Shown here in pieces: positions 1-8,975 of a stretch of DNA of 64,000 nucleotides. This DNA comes from Rickettsia endosymbiont of Bradysia coprophila (lineage in GTDB: Bacteria; Pseudomonadota; Alphaproteobacteria; Rickettsiales; Rickettsiaceae): contig JAHXDM010000010.1 of NCBI GenBank assembly GCA_019468145.1, positions 124,001 to 188,000 on the forward strand. Direction: 5' to 3'. A program made the position numbers and the translations under genes. The notes below the pieces were generated by a model. It did not search any database, had not been told where the DNA came from, and was given only the letters and a program-made list of their open reading frames with translations. Position 1 is the first letter of the stretch, and each line of letters opens with the position of its first letter.

Positions 1-1128
1 TGATTTTTTCTTAACAGTTAAATTTTGATAGGTAGTACCTTTTTCCTGATACCCTCCATCTCTAAATTTAGTGTATCTTACTCCGGCAATTGGGGTAAGC
101 TCAATGTTAGGAGCTAGCGGGTAATGATAACCAGTAATTAATTGGCCAGTATAGGTAGTAGCGGTATATTTACCTATTGCCCTTTCCTTGCCACTGAGTA
201 TTACACGTCCTTCATTATTCTTAATTTTACCAAAGCCATGGGATACCGCTCCTTCGACAAACCAGCTAGTAGTTAAATAGTGCATCCCATATAGTGAGAA
301 CATATTAACTACTGTACTTGCTTTATCTCCGCTTTTGTTGTCCTTATAGTGGGCATTGGCTTCGAAACGGCTATAGGCAATACCGACTAACGAATTATCA
401 TTAATTTGATAGTCAAAACCAACTATCCCGCCGCCAGTCTTTAATTTATAGCCACTGACACCATTTTTCATCTTTTGCTTAGCCTCAGCATAGAAAGGTT
501 GGAGCCAAATTCCTGCTTTTTCTTGATTTATTCGCGGTAGGATTGGCTTTTCTTGTTCTGGATTTTCAAAACAGGCAGTTTCTTGACACCTATTTTCTGA
601 ACATCCTTGATTAATCTCATCACCTGCTGCAACAGCTCCACTTAAAATATTGAGCCTGTTATCTACCATGGTCATATTATAAGTTGAGGTAACAACCATA
701 GTCGCGGGCAGCAGCTCAGCAAGAGGTTCTGTAATTCGCTCAACTAATTCTGATGCCTGCTTTCTATCTGTCATTTTCCCTATTTCGTCTTTTAAGTGAC
801 CAGCATCCGTGTTAGATGTCTTATCTACTACACACAGCTGTTGACTAAATTGCTGGCTTTGTTCAGATCCTCCCAGTGAACTTAAAAATTTATTAGTTAG
901 ATCAATTGGAGTGGTTGGGGGAGTTGGTTTATCTCCTGAACCACCGCCTGGCTTGATAGGATCTATGATAATTGAACCATCACCTGGCTTGGTAGGGTTG
1001 GTAGGATCACGATATGGTTTCTCCGGTTTAGGATCTGGATCCGTAGGCTTAGTAGGATCTGTAGGCTTAGTAGGATCTGTAGGCTTAGTAGGATCTGTAG
1101 GCTTAGTAGGATCTGTAGGCTTAGTAGA
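1..1128 (-). CDS. Autotransporter C-terminal part: linker and beta-barrel (partial, runs off the window)
   Basis: Reading leftwards from the repeat tract the frame stays open to base 1 and continues outside the window. After the last DPTKPT units comes a proline/glycine linker, then about 120 residues rich in polar residues, then a typical autotransporter barrel. The barrel starts near 510 with GIWLQPFYAEAKQK and goes on with alternating strands such as GGGIVGFDYQINDNSLVGIA. This family of outer-membrane barrels exports the passenger to the cell surface. It is the C-terminal half of the gene whose N-terminus is at 1788-3647, but lies in another frame. Frame loss occurs only in the repeat tract, so the break may be slippage or assembly error rather than true inactivation. 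Confidence 0.8.
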
Positions 1129-2035
1129 TCTGTAGCTTAGTAGGATCTGTAGGCTTAGTAGGATCTGTAGGCTTAGTAGGATCTGTAGGCTTAGTAGGAT
1201 CTGTAGGCTTAGTAGGATCTGTAGGCTTAGTAGGATTGTAGGTTGTGGATCTGTAGGCTTAGTAGGATCTGTAGGCTTAGTAGGATCTGTAGGCTTAGTA
1301 GGATCTGTAGGCTGTAGGCTTAGTAGATCTGTCTTGTAGATCTGTAGGCTTAGTAGGATCTGTAGGCTTAGTAGGATCTGTAGGCTTAGTAGGATCTGTA
1401 GGCTTAGTAGGATCTGTAGGCTTAGTAGGATCTGTAGGCTTAGTAGGATCTGTAGGCTTAGTAGGATCTGTAGGGTTAGGATCTTACTTAGTAGGATCTG
1501 TAGGCTTAGTAGGATCTGTAGGCTTAGTAGGATCTGTAGGCTTAGTAGGATCTGTAGGCTTAGTAGGATCTGTAGGCTTAGTAGGATCTGTAGGCTTAGT
1601 AGGATCTGTAGGCTTAGTAGGATCTGTAGGCTTAGTAGGATCTGTAGCTTAGGATCTGTAGGCTTAGTAGATCTGTAGGCTTAGTAGGATCTGTAGGCTT
1701 AGTAGGATCTGTTAGGCTTAGTAGGATCTGTAGGCTTAGTAGGATCTGTAGCTTAGTAGGATCTGTAGGCTTAGTAGGATCTGTAGCTTAGTAGGATTTG
1801 TTAGTGTCTTTTAGTAGGATCTGTAGGCTTAGTAGGATCTGTAGGCTTAGTAGGATCTGTAGGCTTAGTAGGATCTGTAGGCTTAGTAGGGATCTGGTAG
1901 GCTTAGTAGGATCTGTAGGCTTAGTAGGATCTGTAGGCTTAGTAGGATCTGTAGGCTTAGTAGGATCTGTAGGCTTAGTAGGGTCGGTAGGCTTAGTAGG
2001 ATCTATAGGGTTGGTAGGATCTGTAGGGTCTGGAT
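1038..2035 (-). repeat. Tandem 18-bp repeat coding DPTKPT (about 50 units)
   Basis: On the + strand the unit is GGATCTGTAGGCTTAGTA; read on the - strand it codes Asp-Pro-Thr-Lys-Pro-Thr. Most units are identical. Several are short by one or two bases (near 1129, 1237, 1320, 1480, 1647, 1750) or carry extra bases (near 1890), so the frame changes several times. It forms a proline-rich stalk between passenger and barrel of the autotransporter. Near-perfect unit identity points to recent expansion or to assembly collapse. Confidence 0.93.
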
Positions 2036-3647
2036 CCTTGGGCTTCTCGTTAGAAATCGTTATAGACAAACGATCGTCTTTTCTCTCAGAACGAGTACTA
2101 CTAGCTTGCCATTCTATCTTTTCATTTGCATCTTTAACATTGACGTCAATCTTTAAGTTTTCCTTATTAGGCCACTCAATCTTAGAAGCCGGCTCTCCAA
2201 GTATTAGAAACATTGTTATTGTATATGTCTTGTCAGGAGGAACATCCTCACTATTTGTAGTAGTAATATTAGCAGTGAGCTTTTTTAGCTCATTAACATC
2301 CAAGTTCTTTACCCTAAAGAGGCCGTATTTTTCACCTTTTATGTCATAGTTAGCATTAATGGTCACCTCTTCTATAAGTTTTGTATCACCTACGATATGT
2401 AGAGAATTTTGCTCTAACAAATTCAAAGTAGGATTCGTCATAGTGGCGTTACCTGTAACGTTCAAAATTGCGTCGTTTACATTTACTGTTGTGCCATTGG
2501 CTTGCAAACCAGAATCTTTTTCCTTTGATACATTCATATCTTGCGATAAAGTAATTTCTCCTTTAGGAGGGAGAATCATATTGTTAGCAAATACTGGTAC
2601 CTCCAAATCCATTCTTCCTTTCTCAATAAAACTTACTTCTTTTAAAAAACTATCAAGAGTACCTAGTGATACCCCAGCATTAGCTGGTTTAATTTTTACT
2701 ACCTCATCAAGTTGGTCAGTTATTATTATCACTTTACCGTATTCCTTATTTTGAGGTTTGATAGTGCCTCCTATTATAACATTTCCTTTGTCACCTCCCT
2801 TTTCAGCAGGGGAACACTTTACTGTTGAATCTGGGGAAAGAAATATAAACTGACTATAACCTATTCCTCCAACAAAAGTAATTTCACCCTCTAGATACGT
2901 TCTTTTAAAAGAGGCATCAGTCTGACCAATTTTCACTTCTCCACGAGTAATCCTTAGTTCTTCTTGTATCTTGTCTAGATTTATAGATGGTACATACATC
3001 AGGCTGCCAGGTCGAGGTGATAGTGTTACCGTCGTGGGTCTTATGCTGGTGCCTTTGATATTAACTCCCACATCATAGGTATTTAGTGCAGATGTAGGCC
3101 AATTAGTAAACTGGGTACCATACGTATTTTCTTCCCCATCTAATATAAGATGAAATGGCGTGGAGGGGGCGTCTTCTCCTAATGCTATATAGATGTTCAA
3201 GACTGCTTTTCTCTTTTGCAGCCCCTCAGGCATCTTACCTTGGCGTATAGAACCCAGCCTTAGCTCCTCTATTCTTTTTGCCGTATCACCTTTCTTGTCT
3301 CCTGCAATTAAGGATACCGTTAGATCGTTATTTACACCAGGGGTAATTAGAAGGGAACGTATATTTACGTTTTGATAATCCATGGAATTCATAAAAACCT
3401 CAAGCTCAGGGACCCCTTTATCCGGTAGAATCGTAATGCCGCCTTGAATAACAAGGCCTTCACACACCAGACTAGATCCATTTACAAATGGTTTCCTGCC
3501 GCCGTCTAACCCCTCACCACTCTCTAAATTAATTGGAGTCACTACACCCCAACGTCTTTCTTCTGGCTGGGCCCTTGCCTCAGCAACTAACAAAGCTACT
3601 ATAGAAGCAGTTGTGAATATTTTGGTTAAACCATTAACTATCTTCAT
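1788..3647 (-). CDS. Autotransporter (Sca-like) passenger domain with signal peptide, frameshifted at its 3' end
   Basis: Surface-exposed passenger of a type V secreted protein. The first 26 residues form a signal peptide (basic start, hydrophobic [14 protein letters not shown], likely cut before QPEERR). The following 500 residues are rich in short beta-strand segments, Asn, Thr and Gly, as in beta-helix passengers. Residues from about 540 are PTDPTKPT repeats. The last 30 residues ([10 protein letters not shown] repeated) are the same DNA repeat read in a wrong frame, so the real protein should continue into the barrel at 1-1128. No specific sca type could be assigned. The gene stands alone, with more than 500 bp of non-coding DNA upstream. 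Confidence 0.8.
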   Translation of the reverse strand: MKIVNGLTKIFTTASIVALLVAEARAQPEERRWGVVTPINLESGEGLDGGRKPFVNGSSLVCEGLVIQGGITILPDKGVPELEVFMNSMDYQNVNIRSLLITPGVNNDLTVSLIAGDKKGDTAKRIEELRLGSIRQGKMPEGLQKRKAVLNIYIALGEDAPSTPFHLILDGEENTYGTQFTNWPTSALNTYDVGVNIKGTSIRPTTVTLSPRPGSLMYVPSINLDKIQEELRITRGEVKIGQTDASFKRTYLEGEITFVGGIGYSQFIFLSPDSTVKCSPAEKGGDKGNVIIGGTIKPQNKEYGKVIIITDQLDEVVKIKPANAGVSLGTLDSFLKEVSFIEKGRMDLEVPVFANNMILPPKGEITLSQDMNVSKEKDSGLQANGTTVNVNDAILNVTGNATMTNPTLNLLEQNSLHIVGDTKLIEEVTINANYDIKGEKYGLFRVKNLDVNELKKLTANITTTNSEDVPPDKTYTITMFLILGEPASKIEWPNKENLKIDVNVKDANEKIEWQASSTRSERKDDRLSITISNEKPKDPDPTDPTNPIDPTKPTDPTKPTDPTKPTDPTKPTDPTKPTDPTKPTRSLLSLQILLSLQILLSLQILLSLQILLKDTNKSY

Positions 3648-4184
3648 TTTGTCCTCATTAATTTTAAGAATATATCTTTAAAGATTCCTTTTTGTCCAAT
3701 AGACTGCATACCTTTTTGTAATATTATTATTATATATTTCTAAATTTTACTTAATAGTTTAGTTATTATTTAGGGGATTTTTATGGAAAAAATAGAAAAA
3801 TGTGCTATTATAGATACAGTATTAGCGGTATAAGTGACTTGATTGGCAAAAAAATGGTGTAAAAAGATACGTAAAATCCAACTTTTGATTTGCGAACTAG
3901 CATGGTAGTTTCAAAAGTCATCTTTTAAAGAGATTGTAATAAATAGTTTTATCCTACCTTAAAGTTTTGTCATAAAAATTTTTAGGTAGCCCTATCAATT
4001 GTAGTGTAAAATATCGGTGTAATTGCCTAACAGTACTGATTAGCTAGCCTATAACATTGCTGTAAGCTTTGCAAACTTACAGCAAAAAATATTTTCTTAA
4101 AATTACTTAGTGGTCTAATTTATTTATGCTATAATTTGTTATAGTTTAAAGAACTAGAATAATTCTTAAATATAATCGATTAAT
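3648..4184. other. Intergenic stretch; distal part shared with the second ATPase locus
   Basis: No gene is seen. From about 4008 to 4184 it is clearly similar to 20988-21165, upstream of the second AAA-ATPase. The first part of that similarity, at 4008-4045, matches the last codons and stop of the histidine kinase gene at 20064-21026, although no kinase gene is present here. The rest should contain the leftward autotransporter promoter and the rightward ATPase promoter. Confidence 0.7.
4130..4135 (+). promoter_or_regulatory. Putative -10 box TATAAT of the first AAA-ATPase gene
   Basis: A perfect TATAAT lies 50 bp before the start codon, inside a segment (ACTTAGTGGTCTAATTTATT and following) that is identical in the duplicated locus at 21111-21116. 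The -35 position has no good match. Conservation between the two diverged copies is the main support. Confidence 0.45.
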
Positions 4185-6026
4185 ATGATAGTTCAACTTT
4201 CGGATACTATACTCCTTACGGATACTGGGAGTGACAATAAACCACCTAGAATGTTAGTAGGTACCGATGAATTCGATGACCTAGTAGTTAATAGCGATGT
4301 ATTCGTAGATAAAAGCCTAATGATTAGGGAAGTACTGCGAGATAGTGGTAAAGTGATGCTCATTACCCGCCCAAGGCGTTGGGGTAAGAGCTTAAATATG
4401 AATATGCTCCAGAAGTTCTTTGAAATAGAAGTGGATCAAAATGGTGAGCGTTTGTTGCACGAACACAGGGTTAATAATAAGTTGTTTGTTGGTGGAGAGG
4501 TAGATTTAGGATTAGCAACCGGTAGGAAGAAGTTACTTAAACAACTTCAAATAGCCCAACATTCAGATATAATATCTGAATATCAAGGTCAGTTTCCCGT
4601 TATTTCCATAAATTTCAAGGATGTTAAGGGTAGTAGTTACCAGGAGATTGAGTCTAAGATACAAATGCAAATAATAAAATTATATGAAAAACATAGGTAT
4701 TTAGAACAATATTGCCAAGAAAGTACGAAATTATTATCCAATAGTCAAAAAAAACAACTAACCCTCTACTTTAATGGTAATATTAGCAAATTAGATATAG
4801 AGAATAGTCTAGGCTTCTTAAGCGAGTTACTGTACAAACATTTTGGTCAGAAAGTTTATATACTAATTGACGAGTATGATACACCAATTAATAGTGCATA
4901 CCGTAAATTTGGCCACAAGCCTGAAGAATTTGAACAAGTGCTTGAATTATTCCGTGGAATATTTGGTAGTGGCCTTAAAACGAATACACGTTTAGAAAAA
5001 GGAGTAATTACTGGCATATTACGAATAGCCAAAGCTAATTTATTCTCAGATTTAAACAACGTAAGTGAATATAGTTTATTAGATGAAGATTTTTCTAAGT
5101 TCTATGGTTTTACTCAAGATGAAGTAGATGGGTTACTTACAAAAGTACCAACAAACACTGATCCAAAGAAAATTAAAGATTGGTATAATGGTTATACATT
5201 TGGCGGAGAAATAATTTACAATCCATGGTCAATTATGCAGTGTTTAGCACATAAAGGTAAGCTTGATCATTACTGGTTAGATAGCGGTGGTACTTCGCTT
5301 GTTGACAAGGCGTTATTGTCAGATGAAATACAAGAAGATTTGCAAAATTTATCTGCTAGTAAAAGTATTATTTCTCCTATTACCAAGCAAATAAGTTTTG
5401 CTGATATTAACACGCGGGCCGGATTATTTAGCCTATTATTATTTAGTGGATATTTAAATCCAACTGCCCTGGAGCCGACAAAAAACATTTATGAATTATC
5501 TGTGCCTAATAAAGAAGTAGGCTATATATATGAAACAAGGCTATTGCAATGGGTAAGCAATAAATTACAGATCGATAGTTCCCTATATTATCCTTTTGTT
5601 ACTTTACTACCCAGCGCTAGACTAGAAGAATTTAAAGAGAGATTGCAGGAATTACTAAGTGGTGCGACTAGTTTTAACCAGACAGGTGAAAAAAAAGCCG
5701 AGCTATTTTACAGTGGTTTTATGCTTGGTTTAGTTCATACCTTGTCTGCAAGTTATATAATAGACAGCGAAAGGGAAACCGGTAGCGGGAGGGCAGATAT
5801 TATCTTAATACCGCAAATTGGGAAACATGACAGTGCCATTATCATTGAGTATAAAATAGCTAAGACTTCGGAAGAGTTAGAATCTATTGCAGAAATAGGA
5901 TTAAAGCAAATTATAGATAAGCAATATGATACTAAACTAAAGGAACAAACTCATATTAAAAAAATTATCAAGATTGCTTTGGCCTTCTGTGGCAAGGAAG
6001 TTGCTATGCACTATCAAGTTGATTAA
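4185..6026 (+). CDS. AAA-ATPase-like / PD-(D/E)XK nuclease family protein, copy 1
   Basis: Of 613 residues, the N-terminal part is an AAA-ATPase-like domain: a P-loop variant TRPRRWGKS at 61-69 and a Walker B motif ILIDEYD at 226-232. The C-terminal part has a PD-(D/E)XK nuclease-like core, GSGRAD at 533-538 followed by IIIEYK with E555 and K557. This matches the AAA-ATPase_like plus PDDEXK_9 architecture, common in multi-copy mobile families of endosymbionts; its role is not established. It is highly similar to the protein at 21166-23019, including the upstream DNA, so the two arose by duplication of a module. All motif residues are intact. Confidence 0.85.
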   Translation: MIVQLSDTILLTDTGSDNKPPRMLVGTDEFDDLVVNSDVFVDKSLMIREVLRDSGKVMLITRPRRWGKSLNMNMLQKFFEIEVDQNGERLLHEHRVNNKLFVGGEVDLGLATGRKKLLKQLQIAQHSDIISEYQGQFPVISINFKDVKGSSYQEIESKIQMQIIKLYEKHRYLEQYCQESTKLLSNSQKKQLTLYFNGNISKLDIENSLGFLSELLYKHFGQKVYILIDEYDTPINSAYRKFGHKPEEFEQVLELFRGIFGSGLKTNTRLEKGVITGILRIAKANLFSDLNNVSEYSLLDEDFSKFYGFTQDEVDGLLTKVPTNTDPKKIKDWYNGYTFGGEIIYNPWSIMQCLAHKGKLDHYWLDSGGTSLVDKALLSDEIQEDLQNLSASKSIISPITKQISFADINTRAGLFSLLLFSGYLNPTALEPTKNIYELSVPNKEVGYIYETRLLQWVSNKLQIDSSLYYPFVTLLPSARLEEFKERLQELLSGATSFNQTGEKKAELFYSGFMLGLVHTLSASYIIDSERETGSGRADIILIPQIGKHDSAIIIEYKIAKTSEELESIAEIGLKQIIDKQYDTKLKEQTHIKKIIKIALAFCGKEVAMHYQVD

Positions 6027-6231
6027 CTCTTTTTAACCGCCCTGGGATATCTTACCTAAAATTACTCTAGTCATTAGTTAGCTTTTATGTTAATAACTAA
6101 GGAGGTACTCAAAGATCAACCTTGTGAATACAGTCTTCTATTGAATACAAAGTTTCAGGTCTTAAGAATACTGTTCCTCTAGTTATTCACTAAATACCGT
6201 TTTTAAGATACAATTAAGATACAAGGGTGGT

Positions 6232-6591
6232 ATGAAAAATAGTATACCTCTTCAGATAACACTAACGGGTAAGGTGTATATAAAATATATTGATGATATA
6301 ATATATCCTAAGCTAGGCGACATTAAACTTTTATTATATAATGATGCTATAAGCCCTACCAAAGGAGATTATGATAATTTGAAAGTTAGTGGGTATATTA
6401 AAGCAAAAATTTTTGATGGATATGTTTGGCAAAACATTAATATCAGTGATTTATGTTTAAACAAGGAATATAAATTTGTAAAAAAGCAAAAAGCTATAGA
6501 TTCTGCTATCTTATGTAAAAATTTAATTACGAATCAACAGGGTACTATTTTACATAGAACGTATAGAGGACATTTTTCTCTCCAAAGATAG
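6232..6591 (+). CDS. Hypothetical protein, 119 residues
   Basis: Not recognised. The start ATG follows GGGTGG by two bases, a weak ribosome site. The product is basic and hydrophilic (many Lys, Ile, Tyr, Asn) with no signal peptide, no membrane segment and no known motif. It lies 205 bp after the ATPase gene and 170 bp before the next gene, so it is probably transcribed alone. Codon use is as AT-rich as its neighbours. It could be a remnant, but the frame is intact. Confidence 0.45.
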   Translation: MKNSIPLQITLTGKVYIKYIDDIIYPKLGDIKLLLYNDAISPTKGDYDNLKVSGYIKAKIFDGYVWQNINISDLCLNKEYKFVKKQKAIDSAILCKNLITNQQGTILHRTYRGHFSLQR

Positions 6592-6761
6592 ATATCATAA
6601 ATTTGTTAATTTATCTTATAAAGTTTTTGTAAAATGTTAGTAGCAACTGTTACGAAGGTTTTTATAGGATTTTTGTTAGCAGAGTTTTACCAACAATAGG
6701 CAAATTGTGTTAAAGTAACCTAAAAGACTTTAGGTATAGAACCTAAGTGGGAGACTAATAG

Positions 6762-7457
6762 ATGGAAACAGATGATAAAAATTCTCAAAATTTGCATCCT
6801 AAAGATTTACAGCCTAAAAATTTGCAGGAATTAACAGATAGAATTAAAGAAGCGCTAATTAGCGGTAATTATGATGATCTTGAATCCAAGGGGGCGTTGG
6901 CAATTTTTAATGAGCTAAGTGAAAATGAAGAGTTTACTCAAGAAATAGAACAAATTTTAGCGTGCCTTAATGAACAAACTCTAGATCTAACAAAATTACA
7001 AACACTACTTATTATAATAATAAAGAAATATGTAGGTAAATTTAACCGCAGAAAAGTAGAGCTTAAATTAGATGAAAAAATGATTATTAAGAATATTGCA
7101 GAAGTAAGCCATTATCTACTACATCAACGTTCACTTCTAGTAAAAGAAGCTAATCGTGGGTTAGTGAAATCTAAGGATAATTTATATGGTATCAGCAATA
7201 AACTTATAAAAGAAACCAAACGGGTAATAAAAAATTTTGCTGTATATCAAATATATAAATTTATGAACCCTAAAAGGATTGCGGGTGAAACGAAAAAAGA
7301 AAATTTTGCCTATAATTTTATAAAAGGCGGAGCGGAATATGCTAAAAAATATGAAGGAGGGTCAAAAAGAGATCTTGCGCAATATTCTCCCCAATTTATT
7401 AAAAAATTAGAAAGGGAACACCGAGGTTTTAAAGGAGGAGGGAGGACTATTTATTAA
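6762..7457 (+). CDS. Conserved-looking hypothetical protein upstream of recF, 231 residues
   Basis: Not recognised with certainty. The protein is mostly helical and charged: an acidic Lys/Gln-rich start, a hydrophobic run LLIIIIKKYV near residue 85, then a strongly basic half (KRVIKNFAVYQIYKFMNPKR) and a glycine-rich end, FKGGGRTIY. The basic C-terminus suggests nucleic-acid or membrane contact; this is inference. GGGAG lies 11 bp before the ATG. Just upstream an imperfect stem, ACTTTAGGT against ACCTAAGT (6729-6750), sits in the leader. Position directly before recF on the same strand suggests a rickettsial conserved gene. Confidence 0.6.
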   Translation: METDDKNSQNLHPKDLQPKNLQELTDRIKEALISGNYDDLESKGALAIFNELSENEEFTQEIEQILACLNEQTLDLTKLQTLLIIIIKKYVGKFNRRKVELKLDEKMIIKNIAEVSHYLLHQRSLLVKEANRGLVKSKDNLYGISNKLIKETKRVIKNFAVYQIYKFMNPKRIAGETKKENFAYNFIKGGAEYAKKYEGGSKRDLAQYSPQFIKKLEREHRGFKGGGRTIY

Positions 7458-7470
7458 ATTAACCTTCAAT

Positions 7471-7488
7471 AGGATTCTTGCATAAGCC
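7471..7488 (+). repeat. Solo IS5-type inverted-repeat end (relic)
   Basis: AGGATTCTTGCATAAGCC, preceded by AAT, closely resembles the left end of the IS5-type element at 12582 (AGACTTCTTGCATAACC, also preceded by AAT). No partner end or transposase is seen before recF, so this is a scar of an old insertion. Confidence 0.45.
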
Positions 7489-7552
7489 TTTCTAATGTTA
7501 ACTTGCGGGATATTAAGTTCTTTCGGCAGTTCACGTTAATTGAGATTAAGTA

Positions 7553-8635
7553 ATGTCTAATATTTACCTACAAAAATTAAAATTATCTAATTATCGTAAT
7601 TTGCATGATTTAGAGCTTAGTGTAGACAATAATTCTGTTATACTAGTGGGAGAAAATGGTAGTGGAAAAACTAATGTCCTAGAAGCAGTATCATTATTTT
7701 TTCCTGGTAAGGGATTACGATCAGCAAAATTAGAGGATATCTGTCAACAAGGCAAGGATCATGCTGCAGCCTATACATTATTTCAAAGTAAACTAGGACC
7801 GGTTGAGATTGTAACAACTTTAAAACGGGAATCTAGTAGGAGGGTAACAGAATGTAATGGTAGTAAAATGCAAAATAACGAGTTAAGTAGATTTACTTCC
7901 ATGATATGGCTTACTCCTCAAATGGAGGGAATATTTTTTGCAAGCTCCAGTGAGAGGAGAAAATTTTTTGATAGGATAGTATATAATTTCATTCCAACTC
8001 ATGCTTATAGTGTTTCTAAATATGAATATTATATGAGCACCCGGAGTAAAATTTTAAGTGAAGAACAACTAGATCAGAATTGGCTTAGCATAGTTGAAGA
8101 AAAAATGGCTGAATTGTCGCTTGAAATAGTAATTAATCGATTGAAAATTTTAAAAGATATTCAAAAAACTATAGATGAGTTAGACAATAATTTCCCCAAA
8201 GCTATTTTGTTCGTTAAGGGAGTAATTGAAGAAAAAATATTAAATAATGATAAGGTAGATGTTAATTTGATAAAACAGGCATTTCTTGCATCAAGAAAAC
8301 AAGATAGGGCTTCTAATCGTACAAATTTTGGGGTACATAAAAGTGATTTTGTGGTTGTTCATCAAGAAAAAAATACTTTAGCTAAACACTGTTCGACGGG
8401 TGAACAAAAAGCGATGCTAATTGCTATAATGCTGGCTCAGGTGAATTATTCTATTAACACAAATATATCTATGCCAATTTTGCTATTAGATGAAGTTTTT
8501 GTGCATCTTGATAGCAAAAGAAGGGAATATTTAATTGAAATTTTCTTAAAGATAGGGCTGCAAATATGGGTTACAGCCACAGATTTAAATGGTATAGAGC
8601 TATTAGCAAAAAAGACCCAATTAATAAAATTGTAG
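7553..8635 (+). CDS. recF: DNA replication and repair protein RecF
   Basis: RecF loads RecA at single-stranded gaps with RecO and RecR. The 360-residue protein has the SMC-like ATPase layout: NYRNLHDLEL at 13-22, Walker A GENGSGKT at 33-40, an ABC-type signature CSTGEQKAML near 280, and Walker B LLLDEVFVHLD near 312-322. Length is normal for the family. It is not next to dnaA, dnaN or gyrB here, unlike the layout in many bacteria. The ATG at 7553 lies directly before the conserved start of the domain. No operon partner follows on the same strand. Confidence 0.93.
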   Translation: MSNIYLQKLKLSNYRNLHDLELSVDNNSVILVGENGSGKTNVLEAVSLFFPGKGLRSAKLEDICQQGKDHAAAYTLFQSKLGPVEIVTTLKRESSRRVTECNGSKMQNNELSRFTSMIWLTPQMEGIFFASSSERRKFFDRIVYNFIPTHAYSVSKYEYYMSTRSKILSEEQLDQNWLSIVEEKMAELSLEIVINRLKILKDIQKTIDELDNNFPKAILFVKGVIEEKILNNDKVDVNLIKQAFLASRKQDRASNRTNFGVHKSDFVVVHQEKNTLAKHCSTGEQKAMLIAIMLAQVNYSINTNISMPILLLDEVFVHLDSKRREYLIEIFLKIGLQIWVTATDLNGIELLAKKTQLIKL

Positions 8636-8703
8636 ACTATAGTCTATAGACTCATATATTTTAAGTGATAATTGATATGAATAGGTAAAAAAATAAATAA
8701 TAA

Positions 8704-8779
8704 CCGAAGTTGTCCGTTGAAGGTAGAGAAAATCTAAGGTTAAAATAGGGGTCTGGAGGGCCGTAGTGGACAATTTCGG
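8704..8779. repeat. Inverted repeat between recF and the ankyrin-type gene
   Basis: CCGAAGTTGTCC (8704-8715) pairs with GGACAATTTCGG (8768-8779) over 12 positions with a single G-U wobble, and pairing can extend inward through further wobbles. The 52-base loop includes GGTCTGGAGGGCCG. There is no T-run, so it is not a standard terminator. It could be a structured RNA end shared by the convergent genes. Confidence 0.4.
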
Positions 8780-8790
8780 AATCTCTCAAT

Positions 8791-8975
8791 TTATAGTTCC
8801 TTATTATTTACAAGAGTAATAGATTGTTTAGAGCGTACCATTGTTTTTGAGATCTTTTTTGGGTCAACCTCAAACCGATTATCCTTAAGAGTCTTTGAGG
8901 ATTTTATAAATTTTTTATCTGTTAAAATGTTTTTAATCTTGCTAATTTGGGGAGCATGAGTAAGTGTTAGGGAAA
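8791..8975 (-). pseudogene. Out-of-frame C-terminal extension of the 1212-residue gene
   Basis: Directly after the stop at 8942, another leftward frame stays open for about 60 codons and ends with TAA at 8791-8793. It encodes a hydrophilic tail ending in VRSKQSITLVNNKEL. The two frames overlap at an A-run near 8970-8980, so one indel there would fuse them. It is probably the true C-terminus, lost by a frameshift or by a base-calling error. Confidence 0.45.

Noticed and set aside
1038-2035. CRISPR array
   Set aside because: The 18-bp units are contiguous, without spacers, and code a regular hexapeptide.
911-2349. Rightward open frames with GLVGSV repeats
   Set aside because: They are the antisense of the DPTKPT repeat of the leftward autotransporter; the leftward reading has a signal peptide and barrel.
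6232-7457. Toxin-antitoxin pair
   Set aside because: The two genes are 170 bp apart, too large and without toxin motifs.
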